DNA of 64,000 bases from Sphagnum compactum (lineage: Eukaryota > Bryophyta > Sphagnopsida > Sphagnales). Positions within the stretch are counted from its first letter, which is position 1. Every line of letters begins with the position of its first letter. The stretch is taken from positions 8,835,495 to 8,899,494 of the forward strand of contig OZ234502.1 in assembly GCA_965153455.1 (NCBI GenBank), in the 5' to 3' direction. The notes beneath the pieces are model-generated. The model was not told the origin of the DNA, made no database searches, and was given only the letters and a program-made list of their open reading frames with translations. The translations under genes and the position numbers were made by a program. This document shows positions 22,601 to 33,879 of the stretch, piece after piece.

Positions 22601-25600
22601 TTGGAATTTCGTTCATCACGTTGGAATGTGTGTGGGAATCTGACGTGGAGATTGGTTGTAAAGAAATTACATATAGTTGCATGTGAGTTGCACTATATAT
22701 ATGATATTGTATATGACATAAGGTGTCCATTGTAATTGCTGCAACTTGTCCGATAACACTCAAGGCTGTATAAATACCATGAGTTGCAAATGTCCAGTTG
22801 CAAGTCCAATTGTAAAACCTTACATTTTTTCATAGTGTGAAGGCACTCGCCACGTCTAGCTGGAGAACAACTTGATCGGGGTGAAGGTCCAAGGTGCACT
22901 TGATGCTATGGATTACTAATTTCACATCCATCCGTGGTTGTAATTCCAAATTATTGTGGGGAGAAATGTGCAAAAATGTCTCAAATCTTGCATGTGCCTC
23001 CTTTAATGAAAGATTCCACAATGTTTTGTGTTGGGACATTGGCTTTTTTTCCCCCTAGCAATTTTTAGATTGAGACATAGAAAGCCCTCTCTCCTTCCTT
23101 ATACCCCATTTGAAAAGCTTGCTCCATCTTGAACACATGGATTTTAAGAGCAGGGCGCATGATGGGCATCATGATCATGCAACAAAGGGGGATATTCATC
23201 CTTGTTTTGCTCTTTGGGAGGATCTTCCAAAACCTCACATGTATTGAACAAGTTGTTCCTCCTCTTGATCCCTTGAATGCACTTTAAATTCCAACACCTC
23301 CTTAAAAACCATATTGATTGGATATATATATATATATATATATATATAGTGTTAAGTTGGGAATTGAAAGACATGTCAAAAAGATTTTGTACACATTCAT
23401 AGACATATGGGATTACAAAAACAATAAGGTGTTGAAAATAAACAAATGTTAAAAAAACACATCAAAAAACAAATGGAACAACCTTGTAGTTGATGCCAAT
23501 CATCGGTGAGCAAAGAATATTAACAATTGACTTGGCCATAGAATTTGAACAGTTACAAGCAAAGAGAATTGATTAAAAACATAAAATATTTAATCTAAAT
23601 ATTGAATAAATAAAAAGATGTGGCAACATCCCTATGGTCGGCACTGACCATAATGGATAATCTAATATTAATATATGGCTTGGGCATTTAACTTTTAATG
23701 GGTAGAAAAAGAGAACAAAAGAGAGGGGAAAGAGACACATGGAAGAAGAGAAAGATAAACATAAGGGAGGGTTTTATGATAGAAGTAAAACCCTCTTTGC
23801 ATGTGTTTTATTTTAATTATCTTGTTGACAACCACTACAAGCTACTCCTACTAACATCTCCTTTTGTTTGCCTTTTCACACTCCAAGGTACACAAAGGCC
23901 TTGTTGGGGTTCAATTCCTCAATGAAAATAAAACCCAAAAACACTAAAATCATTAGGTGAGCTTCTTTAGTAGATGATTCCCCTCCCCAAGTGCAACTTT
24001 TTCTTGAATTGCAATTCAACTAACAAAAAAATGAAATATACAAACAAAACATAAAGCCTCAACTCCACAACAAATTGTTGCAACTAAATTTGGTGCAAAA
24101 CACACAAAAAAATAATGCTTAACAAAATGAACTTACATGTAGCACAAAACAACTAACTTAGATTTTTAATGATTTTTGATGATTCAAAATGTCTATTCAC
24201 CTATAAAACTTGTAAAAATCCAAGAGCAAAACATATAATAGAATCAATATAACAATGTGCACAAATAAAATTTGCATAAAACATAAAAAACTTGTGACAA
24301 CAAATCTTGCATGTTTTGAAATTCCAGATTAACAAAAGTGATTTGAAAACACACAACTTGAGATTATACCCCAAACAAAAAAATATCTTGAACTTAATTC
24401 ATACTTGAATTAATTTCAAACTAAAAAACTTAATTAATTACACTAAACCAATTTAGTTTAACCTAATTTGAACTTAATTAAACAATTAAACCAAAACTTT
24501 TGATAAGCCCATTGCAAAAAAAAACCTTAAAAACTTTTGTGCTTTGCGATGCAACACAACCAACTAAACTAATTAGTATGAGTCGTAATAAGCACCCAAA
24601 CTCTTATAAAATCCTGGGCAAAAATTGGTGATGAACAAAATTAAGAATATAAACTCTATTCAAGCAATGAAGGTAGAGATGAGGCTCAATGCAACCAAGA
24701 ATGGGCATTCAAGGTATTCCCTTGAATAACACCACAATTTGTCCCATATTGGTGAAAAATTCTTCTATTGAGGACTATTAAAAATATCATGATTTTTTAT
24801 AAAGGGCCAATCAAAGTGAAACATTGCTGAAAGAACATTGAGCTTTGGGATGCACCCACATTGAGATGTACCCATAACTAATTAATATGGATTGCAACTA
24901 GATATAGTTAATAAGGGTATGTAATATACATTAATATTACATGCCCCAAAAAAAGTTACATGATAATAACATAATTATAAATATAAAAAGCTTGGATATG
25001 TAAGTGCAAATGATTTACATTTACACATGATTCACACATTGTATACAACTATTGACACTTACATGAACAACACCAACAATAATGGGGCAAAATTTTCTTC
25101 CCCATGATGCCCATGGGTTATTAGAGTAAAAACAAAAAATGAATCTCCAAAAAACCAAAAAGAAACATAGATGTCTCAGAAAACAAAATACCTTCCAGAG
25201 AGCACTGAGCAGGCATTTTGTTTTTTGAATTGCCCTGCATTTTCCAAGTGCCAATATTGCTGTAAATAATGTGCTCTCCCCTAACACAAAAAGAATTCTG
25301 CCAAGTTATTTCTGACACTATATAGTGGACCCCTTTTTACATTCATAATGTGTTTAGGGTGTCTTTGCATATGTGATTGATGGAAATTCATTTCCATCTT
25401 CACATCTTTTTAACCTTCACACCTACTCTCTTCTTAAGCACATTCCAAACAATTTTGGGTAAATCTTAAAAGTATTTAAAGAAAATTTCATGCTTTCCCA
25501 TGTTGGCTTCTCCCTTCATAGTGCAAACTTATGACAAAGGTCATAAAGGGAGGTAGGGCTTTTGGAACATTTTGTGAATCGCATACACTAAGTTGAGAGC

Positions 25601-26540
25601 CCTATTACAACATGGTTTGAAGTTGGAACTTGATATCATAGTTGCAGTAGGATTAGAGCTTTTGCATAGAGCTCATTAACAATCACTCATTGATTGCCCC
25701 TGCAAAAGAGAGAAAACTTCTTCTTGGAGTACCTAGTTTCCGTATCATCGAATGGTGGTTGCCACACCTAATTTGTCACAAGGAAGGACACAAAATTCCT
25801 ATTGCACAAAAATGTCCAAAATCCGAGTCCTCTATATGTTGATATGATAATAATATTCTTCCTTTGTGAACCCAAACTTGGGATCCTGAAGAGATTCCAT
25901 TACTCCACAATTGACCCAACTTGGAATACATCCCGAAGAGATTCTGTTACTCTGCAATTCCAGCTTGCATTTGTTCCCCTCTATTCAGTAGTAACTCGCA
26001 CATCCTTTTTAAACTTGCAGATGGATAATATCAGAAGAACTGCCAGGCACCATATCCATTGCAAGAGTTGAAAACTAGAGCCTTGTTGCTCCCTACAAAA
26101 TTTGTAAATTTTTTTGGCTTGACCCACTGAACTGTTTTTTCCGGAATTTACAATTTCCATGTGTGTTGTGAGTATGCTGGTTGCCTCCCACTTCCGTGTG
26201 CAAAAACTAAGACTTGAAAACTTTTAAGTAAATGGACATCCATTGTAACCTGCACATTTGCAACATAATTTATTTTTGTAAAAAGTCAGTTTTCCAACAA
26301 TAGAAGTGACTACAAAATTGATACAAAAGCTTCACAGCAGAAGTTGAGAAAAAACCCAATAGGTAGTACCAAACAGGTGTAGTGAGAGAAATCGTTTTGG
26401 ACACTACTACTGCAACCCATCTCCATGAAATCACTCACTCCCGGACCTAAACTTGGGACAATGCTGATCATGGGAGAAATGCATCCAACTATAAAACCCA
26501 GTTATACCCTACCCACATCTCAGTATTACAAATCATTCAC
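22601..26540. other. Intergenic DNA without a recognised gene
   Basis: Only short frames occur. A perfect (TA)n tract lies at 23320-23347. A B-box-like GGGGTTCAATTCCTC sits at 23907-23921. Otherwise the region is AT-rich unique-looking sequence, and no transposon protein or tandem repeat could be made out. Confidence 0.5.
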
Positions 26541-26541
26541 A

Positions 26542-26710
26542 AATCCATGTTTTGTTGTTGCAAATCATCAAACGAATCCATGTTTATTTTGTTGCAAAAA
26601 TAATGAAACAAATCCACATTTTATTGTTGCAAAGATCATCAAACAAATCCATGTTTTTGTTGTTGCAAATCTTCAAACAGATCCATGTTTTGGTTGTTGC
26701 AAATTTCACA
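26542..26710. repeat. Minisatellite, about 34-bp unit, 5 copies
   Basis: AATCCATGTTT or close variants recur at 26542, 26575, 26611, 26646 and 26680, each followed by TTGTTGTTGCAAATCATCAAAC. Spacing is 33-36 bases. It lies about 830 bases past the glucanase splice junction, on the 3' side of that gene. Confidence 0.8.
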
Positions 26711-26935
26711 CAAATTCTGAAATCCATTAAAAGACCCCCAGCAATTTGCAAAAGCTTCTTATGCCAGAAAGAAATCCAACAAGAAAAAATAAAAATCCAA
26801 CAATCAATCAATCAATCAGCTCACTTACAAGTGCACGAGCAATTCAACATGGAAACTTTGAATTGAGAAAGATGCAGTAGATCTGCCAGAAGCAGCACAC
26901 AAATCCGAAAGAGCGAAGAAAAGCTCATTCCAACA

Positions 26936-27160
26936 TTGCAGAAGCTGGGTCACAGAACAAACAATCTCTCAAGAACCATTGCAGAAACTGCAGGACAAGA
27001 CAAGACAAAATCTCTCTCTCAAGACCATTGCAGCAGAACCTGGACAAACACAAACAATCCCTCAAGATCACCATTACAAACAAAAGAGAAACTGGACAAA
27101 AAACCAAACCAATCTCTCAAGATCATCATCACAATTGCAGATTCAGCTGGTCCACAAAAG
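26936..27160. repeat. Degenerate tandem repeat downstream of the glucanase
   Basis: Words such as CAATCTCTCAAGAACCATTGCAG and variants (TCTCTCAAGACCATTGCAG, CCCTCAAGATCACCATTACA, TCTCTCAAGATCATCATCAC) return about every 50-65 bases. Read on the minus strand each copy offers TGCAATGGTTCTTGAGAGA and several CAG ends, so real acceptor sites of the glucanase gene may lie here. Confidence 0.6.
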
Positions 27161-27174
27161 AAGAATCTGCTACA

Positions 27175-27545
27175 ACATGTGAACCATAAAAGTACTGCAA
27201 TCTACTACCACCCACAAAATCACTGTCAAGATTGAAGTAGCAGAAGAACAAGAACAAGAAGGAGAACAAGAACAAGAAAACTTACTGGGATCAGTGCAAA
27301 AAATGTGAACCATAAAAATACTGCAATCTACTACCACCCACAAAGTCACTGTCAAGATTGAAGAAGAAGAAGAAGACGAACAAGAACAAGAACAAGAACA
27401 AGAACAAGAAGACTTACTGGGATCAGTGCAACAACATGTGAACCATAAAAACACTGCAATCTACTACCACCCACAAAGTCACTGTCAAGATTGAAGAAGA
27501 ACAAGAAGAAGTAGAAGGAGAACAAGAACAAGAAGACTTACTTGG
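27175..27545 (-). repeat. Tandem repeat of 124-132 bp carrying a splice donor, 3 copies
   Basis: Read on the minus strand each unit begins ACTGATCC(A/C)AGTAAGT, the glucanase exon end with its GTAAGT donor, then a CTTGTTCTTC-rich tract, CAATCTTGACAGTGA, TTTGTGGGTGGTAGTAGATTGCAG and TATGGTTCACAT. The donor copies lie at 27536-27541, about 27412-27417 and about 27280-27285, giving spacings of 124 and 132 bases. The copies are close to identical outside the CTT tract. Because every unit has both a donor and an AG after a T-rich stretch, the duplication has multiplied splice signals. Confidence 0.85.
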
Positions 27546-29240
27546 ATCAGTGATGGTGATGACGCCAGTGTTACCGAAGTAGCAGTTCCAGTAGTTGCGA
27601 CCATTGAGCTGGTAGTAAGAGTTGAAGGCATAGGAAGCATGGGAGTTGAGAGTATTGGGTTGATAGCAAGGATTGCCGGGTTGGATCGGAACGCAATTGG
27701 CACCTCCTTCTCCACAAGCGTAGTTCAAAGCGTTGGTCAGGTCTTGCATTGCTGCTCCAGGCTTCGCCACACACCATGTCTTCCCAACCGGCTGCTGCGT
27801 CGGAGGAGCCGGTGTAGCAACGGGTCCGGAAGGAGAAGCTGGAGGAGTTGTCGCTGCAGCAGACGGCGGCGGCGGCGGCGGCAGTGGTGGTGGGTATACT
27901 GCAGGCACAGTGGGAGCCGCCGGGGCAGGAGCCGCGGGAGTCGATATCGCCGGTGTCGGCGGAGGAGAGCTTGCGGTTGGGGAAGAAGCAGCTGGACTCG
28001 GAGGCGAGGAAGAAGAAGACGGAGACGTTTGTACGAGACCCACATTGTAGACAGGAGTCTCGTCGACGTTGAAGAGACCGAAGTTGCGCTCAGAGCTCGG
28101 ACCCGGCTTCATATCCTCGTTGAAGAGAGCGAAGATGAAGACGTCGAAGGAGGAGCCAGGACGCAAGGGAGTACCGGCATTGGAGCTCACGAGCTTGATG
28201 AGATTGCCATTGTAAGTGGCGGCGTTTGTGATCCCGCAACCGATCTCATCAGGGTCACCATTGGAAGGCCATCCCGTTTCCGACACCGCGAGAGAGATGT
28301 CACCGTAGCCAAGGCGTTCCATGGCCGAGTACACTGCGTCGAGCTGCGCGTCCAGCAGGTTGGTGTAGTGCAATCCCGTGTTGATGTCCGTGATGCCCGC
28401 TGCATTGGGTTGTTGCTGCAGCAACGCGTAGTCGAGGGAGACGTTGGCGGGATTGGCGCTGTAAGCGAAGTAAGGATAAGCGTTTACCATGAAGGGAGAG
28501 TTTGTACGCGAGAGGAAAGCGAGTAGCGCTTGCATCGTCGTGCTCAAGCTGCTGTTGAAAGCGCCTACGGAAGGCGGAAAGGATTTCCCCAAGAGACCCA
28601 GATTGTGCGGAGTCGAGACTTTCAGTTCTGAATCGAGCTCCAGATTCACTAGAGCTGTGTGGAGATTGCTCATCGCCGGGACAAGAAAGGCAGTGAGCTC
28701 CGGAGAGACTGTGAGAACCTCGTCTCCCACGATGATGTAGTTGAACTGCGTTGCAGGCGTGTAAGCGACGATGTTTGTTTGCACCCATGCTTGTGCGCTC
28801 GTCACGCTTCCTGCCAGTAGCGAGATCTCGTCGTTTGTCACTCCTACTGCTACCTTGATGCTTGTGTTGGCTAGCGCTTGCAGAGTCGCTTGATCTGCGC
28901 TGTAGAGCTTCACGTACCTTAGCGATGTGGTCAACAGCAGCTGCGCTACCTGGGTCGGTGCTGGTAGATTGTTGGCCAGCAGTCCATAGTTCACTCCCAG
29001 ATTCCCAGCTCCTGCAGCAACAAAATTCTCAGACAACACCCACCCACCCATACATCCATCAGGCGACATGCTTCTTCAAGGATTCTTCAGAAACGGAGGA
29101 AAATTTTTCCACAACACACCTGCAGCTAATCCTCCTCCAGTCTGCAATCCCAATTCTGGGTCCTCACCTGTGAAAGAAGCCGCAGACAGGAGGATGCAGA
29201 CAAACACGAGCGGGGACGTGGTGCACCGCAGATGGAGCAT
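27542..29240 (-). CDS. Glucan endo-1,3-beta-glucosidase, GH17 with X8 domain (3' end unresolved)
   Basis: Predicted secreted wall enzyme cleaving beta-1,3-glucans such as callose. Exon 1 is 29240-29168, a signal peptide with core LVFVCILLSAASF; exon 2 is 29011-27542 after a TTGCTGCAG acceptor. Together about 514 residues. The GH17 domain (about residues 26-350) starts LGVNYGLLANNLP and has the acid/base Glu in VGDEV (about residue 122) and the nucleophile Glu in SETGWPS (about 269). A linker rich in Pro, Ser and Ala follows, then an X8/CBM43 domain (about 435-515, KTWCVAKPGA to CYFGNTGVITITDPS). Five of the six X8 cysteines are visible; the sixth and any GPI-anchor tail must lie in a later exon I could not fix. 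Reading on without splicing gives a frame to 27423 ending in a hydrophobic tail. The gene is far GC-richer than its flanks. Confidence 0.9.
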
Positions 29241-29717
29241 TGCTGCAGCAACTGTAATACTGCAGTCAGCCGAGCGAGTTTTCAGCTCCTTGACAAACAG
29301 TCTTTCCGCAGCTGCTGAAGCTCAACTTCTTCTTCTTCAGTGGTCTAGAGCGAGAGTATAGGAAAGTTCTCCAGCAGCAGCTTGCATTAGTCCACCTCCT
29401 CGCTCAAGAAACCCAGTAGCTCAAACTTGTTCCATGTCAATTGACAACAGCTAGCTAACTAGCACATGAAGTTCTTTCTTTCTTTCCAGCTTCTTCCCTG
29501 TTGCCTCCAGTTCCCAGCTCCAGAAACTGCAGAAACTACTCTAGATCAAAACTCCACACTAGAGAGAACTGATTCAGGAGCTGCTGCCTTTCTTTCCCAC
29601 AAAGCTCTCAACTGTCTCCGTCTCGCTCTCTCTCTATCTACTTCTCAAAAACTATATCCTTCCCTTCTTTCACTACTTAAACCCCACAAAGGTAGTATGA
29701 AGCAGCAGGCCTGCACA

Positions 29718-29761
<44 letters not shown>

Positions 29762-30574
29762 GCTCTGCACCTCCCACACTAATTCTCAAGGGAAACAAGT
29801 ACAGCAACAAGAAGAACGAGGACTTCTCAGAACTTTTCCTTCTACTCCTCACAATGCCAATCAGTTTCACTCTTAAAGAACCGTAATTTAGCTCAGAATT
29901 GGCTGCAACATGAACTCACCCAACAAGTGCTTCTTCTCCACTCTCAAAAGATATGAGTTTACCACCTCAAGCTTCTGCAACAACTCTCAGTACCCAAAGA
30001 GAAGGCAGATCCAATGCAACACACCAAATGCAAACAAGTAGTGACCAGATGAAGTTCCCAAAAAAAAACCCCCAAACACAAAACACACACACACACGTAA
30101 AATAAAAAAAAACCAGAGACTAATAGCAGCTGCAAAACAAGCAGCAGAGCAGAGCAACAAGAAGAAGATGAGAATAGCAAATTTAGTGGAGGAAAATGGG
30201 TAAAAGAAAGAGGGAGAGAGAGAGAGAAAAGGGCTTTGAGAAGTAATGAGAGGAAGTTAGCCTAGTGCAGAAAAGCCAAAGCAAGGAAAGAAAGTAGCTG
30301 GTGCTGCTACTGCAAAAACACTACTACCAAGACAAAGAAACCAAAAATCAAAGCAACAACACCAAAACTGACTGACATCAAATTTCAATAACTTAATGGT
30401 GTGCTAATTTACTACTACTGCAGCCAGAGTCCATTTGTCTGCAAGGCTACAATACCCACCAATCTCTCTCCAAATCTCCTCTCTCTCTCTCTCTCTCTGT
30501 GTCTCATTCTATGATATTGCACCCCCATTTCACACACCACTTCACCAACAAACTCTGGTGTCAACCCAGTGTTT
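29241..30574 (-). promoter_or_regulatory. Upstream region of the glucanase gene
   Basis: This stretch lies before the glucanase start on the minus strand. It is rich in CT/GA runs: (CT)n at 29721-29757, (CT)n at 30479-30498 and GA-rich DNA near 30209-30230. Pyrimidine-rich repeats of this kind are common in plant 5' regions. The frames seen here are low-complexity and not credible as proteins. No TATA box was chosen. Confidence 0.4.
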
Positions 30575-30735
30575 GTTGGGCGGGTACCACCAGACTGGAA
30601 CCTTGGTATGGAGACGGATACTGGCCCTGGTATCAGAGAACCAACTAGACTGGTATGACATGAGGCAAGCAAGCAAGCAGGCAGGCAAGTATTGCTTGCC
30701 CAGTACGAGTACCTTCCTAATAGGGACTTGAGGTA
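30575..30735 (+). mobile_element. SINE-like repeat, copy 2
   Basis: GTTGGGCGGGTACCA, CTTGGTATGGAGACGGATACTGG, CCTGGTATCAGAGA, ACTAGACTGGTATGACATGAGGCAAGC repeat the word order of the copy at 507-660. The B-box is mutated here (CTGGAACCTTGG). After the shared part comes a (GCAA)n-like run. Borders are approximate. Confidence 0.5.
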
Positions 30736-33700
30736 ACACCAGTTTAATATCAGGTTTGTGTGTGTTGGTCTGAATATATCATTATTACAAAATGTGGGTG
30801 CAGTTTACTAAGTCCCTATTCTTTAGATTGTTTTTTCCGTAGTCCTTATTCGTTACAATCAGTGAATTCACTCAAAATTCAATAAAATCATTTGTCGTAT
30901 AGGAACATAGGAACATCTTTTGTTCTAGTTTATATATATATATATGAAATATTTATACTTGTCACATACCAATCAAAAACCAGCCTTGGACCTTAATACC
31001 ATGACCATGCTGGGTATGAGTTTTTTTATTAACTTACGGATTTGATTTGGTGTGTTCAAAAGTTGATACCCACCCAACACGGGTCAATCGATCAACAACG
31101 CATAGCTGCCATGTTTCCACCAATATTGGGCAATTATTTAAGAATTGGCACCTCAATAACCTTATGGTCCTTCTCCTCAAGTGGTTCTTTCATCGGCGTA
31201 TATAATCATGTTTCTCGAGCGGCGGGTATCTTAATAATCATGTGTAATCGCGGTTCTCAAATCTCAAAAAAATGGTTTTGGTTGGCCTTGTGTTTTTTTT
31301 TTTTCCCCCCGGCACCGCATTTTGGTGACGTAGCACTAGTGGCGATCATCCCAAAAGGGATTTAAGTGTTGGTGGCAACAACTTATTGGAAAACTCTCAA
31401 AACCGTAGAAAATCAGGCAGAAAAACCTGACTTACATCTGACAAACTCTTTTTTGGGGGTGTGATCAGATTTTCGCAAAAATTTTAAGAATTTGTGAAAG
31501 AATATTCTTCTTTTTAACTTCTTTGGGTGCCAGTTCCCTCCCCCCTTCCCCAAGGGCTGGTTTTGATGCATAACTTGTGGTTCTCCAAATAAATTAATAA
31601 TAACTCATTTGATATGTGAAAAATTCTCCAAAATTCTCAAAACTGAATTTTGAGTTACAAACTATGGTGTTCAAAAATTGAAGAAGACCGACCAGCCTTC
31701 TATAAAATAAATTTGCCTGTATTTCATGAAAACTGCCCAATTCTTGAGGTTTTGGTAAAAAAGAAACCCCAGGTGGAACCAGAGGGTCTTTGGTGGTTCC
31801 AATGTTTTTTGAAAACCCACACCAGAGTCCAAATGAAAACTACAATGTTTGGTAGTCTCATTCCTCCAACAGGGAGAGAGACAAGCATTTTTTCCAACAA
31901 ATTTTCTGGAAATTTGTTTTTGGGAAAATTTTATTTTGATAATATAAATTAAATTAAAATTTCTAAGTTTTTTCAAGTATTGTCAAGTTTCTGATATCAC
32001 TAATTTGACACCCCACAAAATTTATTTAAAAAGAAAAAAGAAAAACACTTGACCCTGGAAGAGACCCAATTCCCTTATTTGCAAATACACCGATAAAATA
32101 ACAAGCAGGTCTTTACAGATATGGACATTGGTAGTCCAATTCCATGGCTTTTTTTCAAAAACATCTGGAAGCACAAAGACTCCACAGATATGGCACTGGA
32201 AGCAAAAGACACAAACTACCTTAGTGCAAAGATAGGTTGTTGGTAGCAATGCATTTGTGCCTTTGCCCCTTAGTGACCACACTTTGGGTTTCGCTCTGTT
32301 GGCTCCAACTTGGGTCCTTTCTTTTTTGTTTCTACTTCTTCCCCTTCTTGCTGGGTGTTTTGTGTAATGGAGTTTGCCAGGGTTTTCATCAATCCTTTTC
32401 TCATTTGACTTGGGTTAAAAAAAAGGTGTTAGATTATCGGCCTTTTAGGCACTACTTACTTACTTGCTTTGCTTACTTTCTCTCTCTTTCTTTCTTCCTT
32501 CCTTCCTTTTGCTTCCATGTATCATGAGGTCATAATGTACATTTCTTCTTCTTCTTCTTCTATTGGATTTTGGTTCCCAAACCATGTCTGGTGATTTGAA
32601 GATTTCATTACTGGAAGCAAAAAGGACTTAGGACACTGGGGTTATGTTATCCCTTTGTGTCACTTTGTAAAATGTCTTGTCAGTCAGATTTTGGGTGGGG
32701 ATCGGCCGAGTATCTGCATGAATGAATTATTTAATCTTTTTTCGGCTTCTTCTTCTTCTTCTTCTTCTTCTTCTGTTGTGCATCATGAGGATCTACTCTT
32801 TACCATTTCTTCTATTGCATTCAAATGCCAATACCTTACAATGCAAAATGATTGTGAAGATTCATGGCCAGAGTGAACCAACACACACCAAAACGCATTA
32901 ATCCATTGGTAGCCTGTTATGACTCAGTTCTGAACAAACCCCAACTCAGTTGTCAGGTTTTCACCTTTGTAACATAGGAGGTCTGGACCAAGGTTACACC
33001 TACCAGGGAGTTCACCACCATTTTGTTAGGTGGTAACCGGAGTCTGGTTCTTCCAAGGCTTGTTCCAAAGCGTATTTGATTTTCTCACCATTTCAACCTT
33101 CTTTTCCGTCATTGATTATTCATTGACGATTCACATTAAATTGAATGCTCACAAACACGAATAGTGAAAGCTTACATAAGGGCTAGTAGTGTATTGGTTG
33201 TAGGTAGGTAGTATGAACAGTAACTGATCTAACCACAGTGATGAGTTAACAATTTTTTTTGGGGGGGCGTAGTTAGCTCCATTTTTGGGTTAACTAGAGA
33301 GGTTTCAAACTGGGCACTGAAACTATAGGATGAAATGTATGGTAAAGCCTAATGCCATGGGCTTTCCCTTAGTGTAAAGATTTGCTCCCGGTCCCGTTTT
33401 TTCCCCTTTTTGTTCTGTGATACCCTCAGGGTAATCCGGTATGACATGGCAACAAAGAAAGTACCCTCCGGGTATCGTGGAACCCCCAAATGAAATGGGA
33501 GATGTGTTTGGTAGGCATTCCACTTTTTGAAATGTCCCTTAGCAAATTTCAGAGGAAAAAAACACATTCGAAGTAAAATGCCCTCCAATTAAACCCAAAA
33601 AATCGAAGCAAGTCTTTTATGATGAAGTGACACTTATGTGTTGGTCTCAAAATTGAAGCACTGAAATAAACAAACAAATAATGCACATTAGGTACATTAT

Positions 33701-33819
33701 TGGGATCAGGATTGATGATTGCAGAGCATGGTTAAGTGGGTGTTTTTAGCATTCTAATTGTGTGATTTCATGACATAGTTATGGCAACTGATTCATGATT
33801 ATCAAATTGCATGGGAAGT
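30736..33819. other. Intergenic DNA with simple repeats
   Basis: No gene recognised. There is a (TA)n tract near 30932-30943 and TTC triplet runs at 32544-32561 and 32746-32774. The part at about 32890-33210 shares words with about 38590-38830 (TATGACTCA(A/G)TT, ACCTTGGTAACC or its relatives, GTAGGTAGTA), so both look like copies of one dispersed repeat. Frames up to 107 codons exist but are AT-rich and resemble nothing. Confidence 0.45.
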
Positions 33820-33879
33820 GTGGTAGGGTTTAGGGTCTAAACCCTACCACCACTTTAGGGTTTAGGGTTTACCCTAAAG
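33820..33879. repeat. Two adjacent hairpins built of telomere-type repeats
   Basis: GTGGTAGGGTTTAG (33820-33833) pairs perfectly with CTAAACCCTACCAC (33837-33850) around a 3-base loop. Two bases later CTTTAGGGT (33853-33861) pairs with ACCCTAAAG (33871-33879) around TTAGGGTTT. All arms consist of the plant telomere word TTTAGGG or its complement. Confidence 0.8.

Noticed and set aside
27639-28526. 295-codon plus-strand frame
   Set aside because: It is the complement of the GC-rich glucanase exon and is arginine/serine-rich low-complexity; the minus strand has clear GH17 homology.
29012-29069. Extension of the glucanase frame upstream of the GNLGVNYG block
   Set aside because: It reads through intron 1; the real upstream exon with a signal peptide is at 29168-29240.
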